A DNA stretch of 64,000 nucleotides from Terebella lapidaria (taxonomy: Eukaryota > Annelida > Polychaeta > Terebellida > Terebellidae), in assembly GCA_949152475.1 (NCBI GenBank), contig OX424563.1, positions 13,799,001-13,863,000 on the forward strand. The letters run 5' to 3'. Of the stretch, positions 39,646 through 52,027 are shown in pieces. Positions within the stretch are counted from its first letter, which is position 1, and the number at the start of each line of letters is the position of its first letter. A program made the translations under genes and the position numbers. The notes below the pieces were generated by a model that saw nothing but the letters and a program-made list of their open reading frames with translations, did not search any database and was not told the DNA's origin.

Positions 39646-39977
39646 TACAACTCGTCCACGCCCTTCAGATTCCCAGGATAGCCCGTCACTCGTGTACAGT
39701 GAACGATTTTTTTTCTATGGATACATGTATATTTTTGGCCGGCAGTGACGTTGTTTCTATATAGTTGTTATATTTGAAATGTATTTGAAACGTCCGTGAC
39801 TTTGTTATAGCTGGGCTGATATATGCATATTGATTGGACCGAATAGATTTATATAGTTTGTAAATATGTGTCAATGGGAAACGTGCGATATTTTCCTATT
39901 CGATGTGAAATTTATGACCACAACGCGGGTTTATGCAATATGCACTGGCTAGCAAATGTGTATTTTGTAGGAATAAA
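39646..39977 (+). terminator. receptor 3' UTR with polyadenylation signal
   Basis: The stop codon TAG is followed by about 330 bases of AT-rich sequence ending in AATAAA at 39972-39977, then a TG-rich stretch (from about 39985) that fits a downstream element. This is the first canonical signal after the stop and the likely transcript end. Confidence 0.6.
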
Positions 39978-40859
39978 ATATCGTGAGTGTACAAACTACC
40001 AAGTGACTTCATAGTGGGTGTCGTGTTCGTTAAACATTTGTGCCAAATATTTATTACTCCCGATGCTGCCAGTTCGTAACTCGATATTTCTCCACATAGT
40101 GTTAGAAATGGCTGTTATTTTGTGTGTATATAGTACAATCTACCCCCGCCCGCCCAATATTGTATTGCAAAGCCTTGCCGCGTTGGCAAAATGACATGTT
40201 GCTACTCGTCGTTCAAATTGAATGTGCTTCAACTGCATCGTTTTTGCATGAGGCAATTTTGCTGTATTAAACCAACCGGTACGTGTTTTTTCGGTGATCG
40301 TGTCAAATATTGAATGTAGTATATACATGTATACGTGTATATATATCGTTATGCAGAAAATATTATACCATTATATGAGAATATACCGAATTAAAAACTA
40401 TTATACAAGAACATGAAATCCGTCGGAAAAAATAATAACATTTTGGTGATATATATACCTCTATGAAATACGCACGTTTAGTACTGTTCATCTATGATAA
40501 CAAATTTCTTAATAGTGTGGTATCAGTTGCATCAGAACGAGTATGTCAGTATATTATTTGTATATAAAGGAGAAGCGGGTAATGAACAAACAAAACATAC
40601 TTTTGATCCGGGCAGTTAATCCGAGCAAGCATTGTTTCACTTTCGGGTGTCATTTTTGCTTTTAACCAATCAACTGTTATATTCCAATGAAATGGATGGG
40701 TAAATTTAGAGAACAGATGAGCGGCTCTAATTGTATAGACAAGCTGTACGAAGGATTTCATTTGTGAATGTCACCCAGTTTTGTACTTGGATGATTTCAA
40801 TGTTTGTTTTGTTAAGAACGTATTTTGGTTTGACACAACATGTTGTTATCGATATAATT
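39978..40859. other. spacer between receptor and right array
   Basis: This AT-rich interval shows no gene or repeat I can identify. It separates the receptor polyadenylation signal from the first unit of the right-hand array. Confidence 0.5.
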
Positions 40860-43800
40860 AACGTTACGACATACAATGGTGATTATACATGTATAAAATG
40901 ACTGTGATACGTATACATCTTCTGTTACAATTTATTGCTGCGTAGTTTGCTTGTTGAAAGTTTGAAAGCCATAAATGTCCATTTCTATGATACAAAAATG
41001 GAATGTCAATTATACATATTCTAGCACTCAATGTGTTTGAGCATTTAAGTTTTTGCTTCGGTAGAGCAGCGCTGGAATTCCTTGCATCTGAACAGGAACT
41101 ACAACAAACCATTCTTTTTCCCCAACAATACATTGGAATTAATATGTTTCCAATAATTGACATAATAGACCATCAAGTTATCACAATATCGGATCTGTAT
41201 GGGAGTAAATTAGTTTTTGATGTCGAATACTGCTGATAAAACGCCAGCTTTAATAATTTCTTGTCCATTCAATTTATTATTCCAGGCATCTAATTCATAA
41301 TAATATCACGAGATAATAAATTATCCATGTCATTTACTGCCTGCTGCCAAGTCAGATGTGGCCTGTCATAGCACATGATTCGATCTTGATTGCATGCCAA
41401 TGCTGAACCCCGTATACAACCCAATCATAAGAGGATCTGTTGGACAGAAATTCGTACAGTTGTTTTTTTTTACTGCCTTTTCCGAGGACGTGAATGTTAT
41501 GCAATTATTCAAGATTATTGTGACCAATAAAATCACGTCATGGCACTTTTTTTTCGAAATCTGTTCGGTTTGTTTGATCATCAGAGTGGAATACCAAGTT
41601 ACTATTTCTATTCGTTGTTCGATATGTAGCTTTAATCATCGAGGTTGTTAATATATGCGCATGCAATACTCATTCATTGTATAAACTTCATCAGTTGGAC
41701 TACGGAAGCATTGTTCGTATAAAAAATAAAACTTTTGACAAACTACTCGTTTACTCTGTATATAAACTTTGTTATCAATCGATAACTAGACGTCTGTTCC
41801 CATACAATTTGATGAAAATGCAAGAGTTGAAAGTAATAGGTACGGTGACATTTCGGTACCGTTCCAGCGTGATGTCAGTTTCAGATTATTAACACAAGCA
41901 CTATCAGATTTTGATGATGACAATAATAAACCTAATATACAACATTTTTGCAATGGAAGAAGTAACATATTGAATCAATAAAAGTATAGGTCAAAATCTC
42001 TCCAGCAAGAACAATTTTGTTTGCTAGTTTTACTTAATCAGTTCACATAGAAAGCTCAATGTTGTAAAATATAGCATTAAACTTTTTCAGCTATATGTGT
42101 ATAATGTTTGCGTTATGATGCGATCAATACATCATGAGTATGTCTGTAGTGTAGTGTCTTCATTGTACATTAGCCTGTGTAGGTACTTGCATATCAATAT
42201 TTATTTGGCCCTCTATTTCCAGAGCATAAGAATAAGCCAATCTCATCCCATCTTGGGAGCAAAATTACTTTGAAACTCAAGCAGCCGACCTCGAGAATAT
42301 ATACGTTAACTAAAATATTAGTGTATGCAACACATTATACTGCGAGCATATCTTCCGAGACAATTCCCATGAACTGTTCTCCGACGCCTATACAGAGGAT
42401 TCAGATAAAAAAAAATTGATACGCCAGTTAATATCGAAATGCCGTAATTTGTGTGTGTCAGAACAAAGGCCATGCGAGCTCTTCCATCTTGCAATTCGCG
42501 CTGTCCGCGGGAGCAGCACCACCAGCGGCATTCCATGATACGGACTTTGTTTCCTACCTCCACTGACATCTAATTAGACAGCACCGGTGATAAATTAGCA
42601 CGGTAACAATAGGGCGAATACATGTCTGGTTGTTTGTCGGTTTCTGTTTTTCTGAGGTTAACACATCCATGGTTCGATAGTCCGATGGCGTGGCATTATG
42701 GAAATTTCCTCGAGAAACTTTCTGGCCATTGGTCTAATTATATTTTTCAAGAGGGAATAATACACAGATTTCTACAAGAATCAAACCATTCCTCTCGATG
42801 CTGTAGATAATGTTTCCCGTCCGTGGAACTGTTCAAAACTCGATACGTTAGCGGCAACAAGCTTCAAAATGGTGACGATAAGTTTTGTCAAAATTGACCA
42901 CGCTTGTTGGTCAACGCTACAACCGCGACGTGGATAATATAATATTGTCCCTCATGTCATGCCATAATACTATCAATAACACCAATAGAGTACCCACACT
43001 GATTTAACATTATTGAACATCGAAATATTTTGTAAGGTGTATAACAACACCTCACAACCTTAAAGATACTTAAACACTGTAACAATTACCTGGTATCATT
43101 CGGTACAGTCAAAATGCAGAATCCGAGATGGTGTCATAAAATAGTTTCACGGATGACGTACATGACGGCTTTCCTCCGTTGGTTTTTAACGCTTTTATAT
43201 TCCAGTTTTAATTGATGTATGAACAATGAAAAATAACTCCAATAACAGCAATATGGAAAATATGCCAGAACGGCATATAAAGTAGGCCCTAATCTGATTT
43301 TTCTAACTTGTTTACACCGGTATACGACGATATTTTTTGTGATGCTAAATGTTATCGTTCTATAACTTGGCATCTGGGAGTTAAATGGCAAATTTCTTTC
43401 AATTTTCAGACTTCTAACGCAAACATGGAAAAAGTTGGCAATCTGCCACGATGTTAAATTCCAGCCCAAAAACGGTATCTCGAGAATCCGAATATATTCG
43501 AGGATTTGGTCCTGTTTACATCCAACATGATCCAAAAGACACATTGTTGGTGTAGTCTACACAAAAATGTTGATTTCGAAAGATTGCTTCTCTAGAAAAC
43601 AGAGCAATGCACCAAATTATGTGCGGAGACAGAAAAATTTTGCGATAGAAATATGAAACCCAGTGGAATATTGCCGTTTGACTACCTGGCGAAGGATGCC
43701 AAGTTATAGAAAGATACCACTTAGCATCACAAAAATATCAGCGAAAAACAGTGTAAACGAGTTAGAAAAATCAGATGATGGCCCTATCGGATTTGTCCCT

Positions 43801-45720
43801 CTGACAGAGTTAGCCAGCATTTTGTGGAGATAACTCTTTAGATTAGTATTCAACTAACTTTCGAAAGACACCTTGGAACACATGTTCCTACAGTTGTCAC
43901 GCGATCTTGGTTTTAAGTTCGACTTAGATAGCATTATGAAAAATAAATATGCATAATGCAAAATGACGTTTATTGCGATCATTGTAAATAGACAGAACGC
44001 ATAAAATCAGATATAAACCAATAAATAAAACATTGAGTGATAAAATACACGGTGGATTCGTAATTACCATGTGTCCTCTTCAACGATTATAATGATCTGG
44101 ATTACTGCTATAAAAGGAATATATTGAGCCAACGTATCTGAGAGCTTATCCATGGCAAGGATTTCGACAAGTATTTGCCAAATAATCGGGTTCCGATTAC
44201 AGTTGATCATCCCTTTCGGTATATAACACATGCGATATTCACATGGCATATAAAGGGTCAATTACTGTTCAAAGACTTTTGCTAGACTGGAGGACACGTG
44301 GACAAGTAAGTCACGAATGCATAGAGTTGGATGAACTGGGGTTTTTATGTTAGGGATTTGCATAAAAACACAATGTGAATGTCCACAGCTGTCTTGGTCA
44401 CAGCTTGGTCTTTCATCTCAGCAAACAATTGGAAGAAATAATAATAGAAAGATAACACAGAATCTGAAACACGGTCAGTGCAAATTCTGGATAGTCTGAT
44501 GTTGGTGTTATTACCTACCCAACTGTTTATTTCAAAAGACTAACTACAGCCCTCATAATTCGTTATACATGTACATAGCTGGTGATCAATAGGCTAGGAA
44601 CACCGAATTTGTGTCCACGTGTGATGGATCCCAATAGAGCGAACCACGTATGTTCTCCAATGTCGGTTACACAAATATCAACTTAACACATATTGAGATG
44701 AAGACAAGATATACCAAAAGAAAATTAATTAAAAGCCATTTGTCATGCCGTGTCAAATAGGCAATGCGTTATAGAGATTCATTCCGTTTTATCATAGATA
44801 ACCTCAAGTGGTCCACCTACATTCTGGTCAATTATAGATGTATGGAAATATAATGGTTCCCCAGGAACTTGGTAGCACACTTCTGATGTAAATATCACAG
44901 GGTTATTCCTTATCGACGTTAGACAAATAACCAAGTCACAGATTACGTGATGCGTCATTTGTAAAACGGGAAGTATGTTATCCATAATAATGGTTGGTAG
45001 AAGTGGAATCAAGATGTCGCTTCATGTCACAAAACGAGTTTTCAATATAGACTATTTGTCGAGTTGTTTGGATGTGGTATACATAATATTTAGGTTTGTA
45101 TTGAATAGAAAGATGTGAATGTTAACACTTTCAGTTTGTTTATCTGCGTTAAAGAATACCAACAATGGTGTGGCTGGTTTAAAAAGCATTTTCATTCACG
45201 ACATTCCTCTGGTATGTGGTATCGTGTGCTTTAATTTTTTTCGATCAGCAAATAAGTGAAAAGTCAAAAGATTAGTTATGATGATAATCAACTGTTGGGG
45301 GTAAATATTTGCTATTTATCGCGTCCAATTCCCATCATTGGTAGGTAATTACCTCATGAATAAGTTGGTTCACAGAAGTGGATATTGTTAACTTCTAGGG
45401 AATCTTATTTGCCCTTATAGAAATCGCCCAACTCATTTCTATAAAGGCATTTCAGGAATAGCATGCGGTGTGAAATGTTGTAAGATTGGAATACAACAGC
45501 TGGGCTAGTAAATAATGATTGGAGTGAAATTATGCTGACACCGATTCCATAGCCATCAGTTAAAAAAAAAAACCCGAATTTATTGTTAATCTGTTTAATA
45601 CATTTAGTTTAAAGTTGCGTTTTTTTGCTCTGACCAATGAGCCAACATCAATATGCACATTGATGTTGGATACCATGTGGATCATCTTATATTGATATGT
45701 TATGAAAAAAAAATATATTC
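40860..45720. repeat. right array, unit A (old tandem duplicate)
   Basis: Unit A aligns with unit B at many blocks: 41041-41110 with 45911-45975 (shared CATCTGAACAGGAACT); 41721-41770 with 46169-46215 (shared AAAAATAAAAC, then TTTGACAAACT); 42461-42620 with 47790-47960; 44225-44290 with 48247-48305; 44780-44840 with 50175-50235 (shared ATCATAGATAAC). Divergence is substantial. It lacks the SINE found at the B, C and D boundaries and the hAT/P insert of B: its uninterrupted site is at about 44640-44665. It carries its own inverted-repeat element at 43233-43837. No coding sequence is recognised. Confidence 0.75.
43233..43837. mobile_element. long-inverted-repeat (foldback) element in unit A
   Basis: The arms, about 43233-43410 and 43660-43837, are reverse complements with moderate divergence. 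Shared blocks include CTGATTTTTCTAACT, TTTTTGTGATGCTAA and CTATAACTTGGCATC (left) and their complements on the right. The outer ends carry TAACTCC-like sequence on the left and GGAGATAACTC on the right. It has no coding capacity. It reads as a MITE or foldback element of unknown superfamily; I could not fix the target-site duplication. Confidence 0.65.
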
Positions 45721-46263
45721 CTATTACCTAACTAATCTAGTTGTCATATCGTTGTATCTACACGTGATAAAATAGTCAATAACGTACTTCATAACGTATT
45801 CTACGTGTTGAAGGTTAAAAAATTATAAATGCTCGTTTCTCTGACAGAAACTGAATTGTCATGCATAAGTCATGCATTTGAATGATTTTTTAACAGCATT
45901 AGTTGAAAATTTAAGTTTTTAGCCTGACAGAACAGCACTTGATTTTTATACATCTGAACAGGAACTTCAATACGGCTGATTTGCTTTTACTGCCTTTTTC
46001 GCAAGATTATTAAACCAAGTTTATGGCATCTTTTTAATTTTGTTTGATTGATCAACTGAGATTGAAATATTAAGTTATCATTCACATGAATATCTTTAAC
46101 CATCGAGGTTGTATAGACACACTGTATAAAATTCATCATTTAGACTACAGAAGCATCGTTCGTATGAAAAATAAAACGTTTGACAAACTCTCGTCTGCTC
46201 TGCTGTATATACCTTACTTCAGTATGCTTACCTTTTGAAAATACAAAAAGAAATCAAGGTTAA

Positions 46264-46669
46264 CGTAGTCCGCTATAAACATGGAGGTAACGGAGAGTCA
46301 AAATTTGAAAGTCATTTCTTGAATATTATCTCTTCAAAATGACATTATTTTATAGAGTGAATGATCAGCATCCTAATACTGAAAAGAAAACAGGGGGTCA
46401 CCGTGCTCGTTTCTTCTACATATTCGATCAAAATCACACATATTTACCTAAAATGACATAAATTCTGACATTTTTTCGTCCATATTCACATCTTGCATCG
46501 TGTTTTCCATGAGAACGGATACGGTGACCCCCTATTTTCTTTTCAGTTTTAGGATGCTGAACAGTTACTCTACAACATATATCATTTTGAAGCTCTAGAT
46601 TATGTTGACACAGTTATTTATTTTAAAAAAACTCTGACCCCCTCCCCTCACTGTTTGGAGCGGACTACC
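46264..46669. mobile_element. TTAA-flanked MITE with long terminal inverted repeats (406 bp)
   Basis: TTAA flanks both ends (46260-46263 and 46670-46673). The termini are GTAGTCCGCT on the left and GCGGACTACC on the right, and the inverted arms extend ~145-150 bp each, with near-perfect inner blocks (CAGCATCCTAA and GGGGGTCACCGT facing their complements). No open frame of note. A 4-bp TTAA duplication is used by piggyBac-like and Sola3-like transposons, but these termini do not look like standard piggyBac ends, so the family is unassigned. Confidence 0.8.
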
Positions 46670-46750
46670 TTAATGAGAATTGGAATCGGTTTCAGACATA
46701 TTAGTTCTTGTTGCTGACAAATAGTGCAGAAACATCTTTTCGAAAAGTTA

Positions 46751-47217
46751 GGCCACTCCTGTTTAATTTTCTGTTTCTCGTCCTTTGGAAAATCAAAAGC
46801 TAGGCGGGAGGGCGGAAAAAAAACAAACAGACCCTCAAATAAAAAAACGATATACCGTGCAATAATTCTCTGAATGCAAACGATGTTTGGGTGGGGGACC
46901 TATGTCGTTGAGCATCTGAAAATGTATCATAGTTTCATATTGAATCTTAGAAACTTTTTTGTGGTAAGAATTGTTAATTTGAGATGTCAGTCTGTTCAAA
47001 ACTCTGGATACATCTTGTATACACACAAGCCAGTCTGATGAGTTTTGCTGCGAGACCAATATTATGGGTAAGCTTTACAGAGATTGGCGGGATTTTGTGT
47101 GTCGAAATCGCTTTTATTTCCATAATATTACATATTTATCTTGTTTGTTTTTTCTCAAAATTTCGCCAAAAGCTGGGCGCGCGGGGACGAGAAACAGAAA
47201 ATTAAACAGGAATGGCC
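46751..47217. mobile_element. TTA-flanked MITE, PIF/Harbinger-like (467 bp)
   Basis: The terminus GGCCACTCCTGTTTAATT at the left faces its complement (ending CAGGAATGGCC) at the right, and the inverted arms run about 90 bp through TTCTGTTTCTCGTCC. The 3-bp TTA at 46748-46750 is repeated at 47218-47220. A TWA duplication with GG-starting ends is the PIF/Harbinger pattern. There is no transposase, so it is non-autonomous. It sits only 77 bp from the right flank of the preceding MITE. Confidence 0.75.
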
Positions 47218-47329
47218 TTATTTCTATTTGCTCCACCACATGGATAGCCAAGTAAAGTAAAGTAGCATTGAAACTTTTTTTGCCGGATGTGAATATTGTT
47301 ATTTTGTTACGTTATGATATACGATGGTG

Positions 47330-47407
47330 TATAATTCGGGATCTCGACTTTTTAATTCGAGATCACGACTTTGTAATTCGAGATCACGACTTTGTAATTC
47401 GAGATCA
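47330..47407. repeat. 21-bp minisatellite
   Basis: About 3.7 copies of GTAATTCGAGATCACGACTTT; the first copy is the most diverged. It is found in unit B only among the units compared. In one frame it would spell RLCNSRS repeats, which I regard as incidental. Confidence 0.85.
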
Positions 47408-48620
47408 GGAATCAGACACCTTAAATACTTGACATACAACCTGACCCTAATACGCTTTCGTAATGATAAGATCAATACACCTGGAGAAAGCCTGCAGTGC
47501 AGCGGACTTCAGCAAACATTATCTGTGTAGGTGTCCGCATGTCCACATTTATTGAGGATTAAGCCAATCTCCTCCAATACTTGAATCGAATTTATTCTGA
47601 CATGCCAAGGAAACTATGATTTATCCTATCAGATTGTAACCTAGAAACCTCGATCATTACTTATACGTAACATATTACAATACTGACCTCCCTTCGCACA
47701 CATTTCCATTGAAATACTCTCGACACATGTTCAGAGAGATCTCAGAAAAAAATGATATCTCAGTTATATTGTAATGATGTGATTTGTTTGTGCCAGAACA
47801 AAGGCCGCGTGAACTCTCCCATCTTGCATGGTGCGTTGTCGGCAGAAGCAGCACCATGAGTGACAATCCATGCCGCACACTGCGTTTCCAGATTCCACGA
47901 ACATCCGATCAGACAGCTCTGGTGATAAACAACCACAGTAACAATAGGGCGAACCCGTGTAAGCCTATTATCTTGGCATTGGGTCCGTCATCGTGTGCAA
48001 AAAATTGAATAACAAAAACAAATTAACACAGAATAACGAAAACAAATTCAACGGGTAGATATTTTTTTTCTATATTTTTCATTGAATGTCATTGTGCATT
48101 GTGTTTATTTTTGGTTCTTTAAGTGATAATGCTATTTAAGTCCAGTTCATACACTAAGCTCCCCCTCCCCTCGTGAATAATCAATCATTCGGGAAATGTT
48201 GGGGTTCTGATTCAACCCGATCGTCCGATGGAGTATCAAATATACACACATGCGGTATTCACATGTTATAAAAATGGTCAATTACTGATCAAAGTCCTCT
48301 GCCAGACAGAACAATAAATGGATATGTGAGTCATGAATATATACTGGTGAATGATCCGAAATCAAAGTTGCTCGGTGTTGTGGATTGCATGAAAAGAGCC
48401 CAGTCTTGGCCACATATGGTCTTTCATCTCGGCGAATAATGGGCAGAAATAAAACAGACATACGGGATAATCTGATGATAGTGTTATTACCTAACAAACG
48501 GTTCATCGCAACAGAGTAACCACAATCCTTGTAAGTCATCATACATATTTAATATTCCAACAAAGCCAAATTTGGTCCATGTGCAAATGAAATCCTTTGG
48601 ACGAAGAGTGAACCTCGTGT

Positions 48621-50010
48621 AGGGACACCCGAAAACAAGTTTCAAGTTCCAAGTTCCGAGTTCCAAGTTCCGCGTTTAAAGTCACAAGAAAGTGTAGTTT
48701 TTGTGTGTATATTCTACATCGGGTCTCCCCAACTTATTAAACATGTTAAATAACTTTCTTGTGTGCCACCTTTCAATGTCACAAAGTCGAAAACCTTCCA
48801 AGGTGATGCATGGTATGGTGCGGACCTCAAAGTGGCACGCGGTATGATATATAAATTTCGGATAGTTTGCAAAACCGGGTGTGTTTTTTGTTCAATTCTA
48901 TTTAGTTCAAATGTGTTTATGTCATCAATTTATATTTTTACATTCAAAAAAATAATTACAAATGTAACGTTCGAAGCCCGCAGCGCACACGAGGCGGGCG
49001 TCGGTAATTACTAGCATTACAACCAGGTAACAATCCGTCCGAACGAGTCCGGCCGTCATGCATCACATCATAACACATCAACATCACCAACATCATTTAC
49101 AACATACATAGTTATGGTAATGTAGCCGTGTGCGGAGCCTGAGATGCCATGGGAGCGGCACTACAGAACTCGCGCACGTGGGCATGTTGCTGGCCAGTCA
49201 CGCCGACGGCACTGCCGCAGGGATAGAACCCTGGACAGCCCGACGGTCTGCCAGAGCCTGTGTCGCACCATCCCAGGTGGGAGACCGGTGATCCAGAGGG
49301 TGTACGCCCCCGAGTCATCAAGGTCTTCCCCACCTGGGCCCTCTATGGAAGCCGTCCTTGAGGCCTGACTGGCCTTTACCCGAACAGAGACAAGGAGCTC
49401 ATGGCGTGAGTTCACCTGTCGTGCTCAGTCTCTGGACAACTCCGGCCACACAAAATGCGGCCACAGTATTTATACTAGAGGAGAGAGCACGAGAGATGAC
49501 GTAAACAGCCATTGTTCAGTACAGTGGATAAGAGGATTAGAGAGCGTTGCTAAGCAGCGCTAGTGTTTCGAACAGAAGCGTCCAAAACAAGGCCGAGAAA
49601 CAAGCGTGTTTAAAAAGAATCACCTGCCGCGATCTTTGGGTAAAATCGCCACACAAATGACGGGAAAAGTGAAGCAAAGGGGAATGCAAATAATTTATTT
49701 CGCATTATGACAGAATTGGAATAAATTCGGATCTTGTCAATTTTTTCTTTTAATTAAATTGTTCAGGCATCACCAACGAACTATGCTGTTGATGATTGAA
49801 CAAATATTTAACAAAAGAAGTGCTGCTCCTTCAAACTGACGCAATGATCCCTTTGCTCTGCGACTTTTAGACAAAGAGCAAAAAGCTCTGGAAAAAGCGT
49901 GGCAAGTGTAGAAATACTAACTGAACACCGACGATACCTTTTTCTTAGAACTTCAAACACGGAACTTGGAACTCGGAACTCGGAACTTGGAACTCGTTTT
50001 CGGGTGTCCC
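48621..50010. mobile_element. non-autonomous hAT- or P-type transposon (1.39 kb, host of a solo LTR)
   Basis: The 8-bp CCTCGTGT directly before the element (48613-48620) is repeated directly after it (50011-50018). Units A, C and D hold the uninterrupted site (for example CCTCGTGTGTTCTCC near 56527), which proves insertion. The ends GGGACACCCGAAAAC and GTTTTCGGGTGTCCC are inverted repeats, continued inward by arrays of GTTCCAA/GTTCCGA heptamers for ~50 bp. An 8-bp duplication fits hAT and P superfamilies. Without the nested LTR it would be about 695 bp. No transposase. Confidence 0.85.
48963..49653 (-). mobile_element. solo LTR of an LTR retrotransposon (691 bp)
   Basis: This is an LTR fossil lying in the minus orientation inside the hAT/P-type element. 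Read on that strand it begins TGTGGCGATTTTACCC and ends CGTTACA, with TG...CA termini and a 4-bp CAAA duplication on both sides (48959-48962 and 49654-49657). A TATAAATA box (complement of 49467-49474) lies in the first third, as expected for an LTR promoter. It is GC-richer than its surroundings. No internal region is present, so it is the product of LTR-LTR recombination. Ty3-like is plausible from the duplication length, but family is not proven. It is younger than the element it entered. Confidence 0.75.
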
Positions 50011-50699
50011 CCTCGTGTGTTCTCCCTTATCGGTTACACACAGGTCAACATAACATTTCACGAAGCTGGTCAAACGTGCAAATACAACACGCAACACAGT
50101 TGAGGACAAAAATAGCTTAATTGAAAACCCTCTGTCAGGCCATGCCAAAGAGGCAATGGGTTATGAGTCACACTTCGTTTCATCATAGATAACATCAAGT
50201 GTTCCACTCATATCTTGGTCAATTATAAACGTATGGAATTTGTTTCCCATGAATTTGGTCGATGTTGAATCAAGTTGTGATTCAGTCACGTCACAAATCG
50301 AGCTTTTGAGTATGTACTTTATCGGGTTATTTGGATGCGATATGTACAGTATAGCATTCGTGTTACCATTGCACATTGAGATGTGCATGTCAATGGTAGG
50401 TCATTGCAACGTGAATACATAGTGATTATGTACATTTACAAGTGTCATGTGAGATTGCAATGGAATCAAGATGATACTAATTCTATAAAGTCATCATTTT
50501 GAAAAAAAATAACTAGGACTACGAATTTAATTGTTAATCCGTCACTGACATTGCCTCTAATAAGTGAGCCTGACAGTGTATTATTCCTCGGCTGGAATAA
50601 CTTTCAATGCACTGCAACATTGAATACCATGTGGATGATCTTGTATTAAAGTGGTATGAAGAAAAAACATATTGTAATAATTGATTCTTATAATCAATA

Positions 50700-50955
50700 C
50701 GACCCTGAAGCAGTGAGGCTTACAGAGCAGGAGGTTTTGGGTTCGCGCCCTGGACCGGCATTTGGTAACTGGGGATTTTCACCAAGGTCAAATTATCAAG
50801 ACTTTCCTTACTGAAGGGCTCTTTCCAAATGCAAAATTATGTCACCCAACGTGAAGCTGTAAATTACAAGCCTCTAGCTGCCCACAAAACGAACAAGTGG
50901 TGGTTGCCCATGTTGTAAATATGAACCCGAATTATTATCATTATTATGATTAATC
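50700..50955 (+). repeat. tRNA-derived SINE, copy at B/C boundary
   Basis: An A-box-like TGAAGCAGTGAGG (50706-50718) and a B-box-like GGTTCGCGCCC (50740-50750) are spaced as in a tRNA-derived pol III promoter. They are followed by a ~190-bp body and a tail of ATT/ATC repeats near 50930-50955. Unit A has no copy at the equivalent place (about 45700). Homologous copies lie near 57.34 and 63.70 kb. It is the most complete copy in the window and its own target duplication could not be defined. Confidence 0.7.
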
Positions 50956-51434
50956 GCAGTGAACCGGTGGTACACAAATAACAGCTAAAGTATAATTTTA
51001 TAACTTGATAGAAAAGACTACCATCTTGGACTCTCCATCTCCATCAAAATGTGAAGTCATTACTCAGATGTTTTCAAGATCGAACAATGGCAAAACGTTG
51101 ACAATGGAAGTAGAACACCCTTTTTCTGCTCAACTCGTGTGACCTAAATTTCATAAACTATAAGCAGAGAGTGAGACATCCGAGTTGGCATTCCATCTAT
51201 GACATAGTCTAAAAATCCTTTGTACAATTTGTCTCCAAGATTCAATGATTTAAATTATTCCTAACACCATGAATATTTGTATTGTAATGTGACATGGCTA
51301 AAACTTTTAAAACGATGTGTGAGATGCTACATGGTGCGGACGGCACGTATTGCTTTTTGTTGGATTGAAGCACACTCAATTCGATCCCTCAAACCTGGTT
51401 ACACTGTTTACATAAACTGATTATCATAGGTGAT

Positions 51435-51790
51435 AGTCTCATGAATACACTCCGTGGTCATAAATCCAGCAACCCTCTTTCGTTTTGCCACCCGTTGGTG
51501 ACCATGACCCTAATTGTTGAGGATGTCATATCGCACTTCACTGGTGGCGTAAATTCATCAGGATTGGGTGCTGTGAGAGGTTTACAAACACCTCCATCGT
51601 TTTGTGTTACCCAGTGTAAATACAATGACTATTGTCCATCGCCACAACCAGTGAGAATGGTCATTTGTTTCGTCACGCTAGTACAAGGAATTGTAAGATG
51701 TTGTCATGATCAGAGCTGTGTGCATTAGGAAGAGTGTCATTATTGTGCAATAATCAGTGCCAATCCTGAGCTTTCAGTTCTGTTTCTCCC
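51435..51790. repeat. internal duplicate X1 of unit C
   Basis: Similar to 54815-55160 (X2), about 3.38 kb away in the same orientation. Shared strings include GGTGACCATGACCCTAATTG, TTCACTGGTGGCGTAAATTC and GAGAGGTTTACAAACACC. X1 is open over 95 codons from an ATG at 51441, while X2 is broken into other frames, which argues against selection on a protein. Confidence 0.75.
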
Positions 51791-52027
51791 GATTTTATAA
51801 CAGGAGTTTTATAGTGCATTAGAAAACTCAGCGTTTATCAGATTCAGTCGCAGCGTAATTACTGGATAGCGTGGTTATCCTTTAGCGATAGTGAGGAATG
51901 CTAATGCACTGAACCATAATCAACATATTTAAAAAGGTTACTCATTTGTTTTCATTTAGTGAATATTTATTGAAATATTAGACATACATCGGCAAACAGG
52001 ACTGAGCCCTCTACAAAAGCCTACAAT

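Larger units (their letters stand above)
45721..50830. repeat. right array, unit B (old tandem duplicate loaded with insertions)
   Basis: Unit B is homologous to A throughout and, in its right two thirds, to C and D: 47480-47590 with 55370-55470 (shared AGACTTCAGCAAACATTATCT without its first base), 47784-47990 with 55720-55910, and 50160-50440 with 56650-56910. About half of its length consists of later insertions listed separately: two MITEs at 46.26-47.22 kb and a 1.39 kb hAT/P-type element with a nested solo LTR. It ends in the SINE at 50.7 kb. Confidence 0.75.

Noticed and set aside
47330-47407. CRISPR-like array
   Set aside because: The copies are head-to-tail without spacers and the DNA is animal nuclear sequence; it is a simple minisatellite.
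50700-50955. A functional tRNA gene
   Set aside because: A- and B-box-like motifs are present, but the sequence cannot form a proper acceptor stem and continues into a SINE body with an ATT/ATC tail, repeated at other unit boundaries.
51441-51728. 95-codon frame repeated identically at 58118-58405
   Set aside because: The identity comes from recent duplication of the whole unit; the older X2 copies at 54.8 and 61.2 kb do not preserve the frame.
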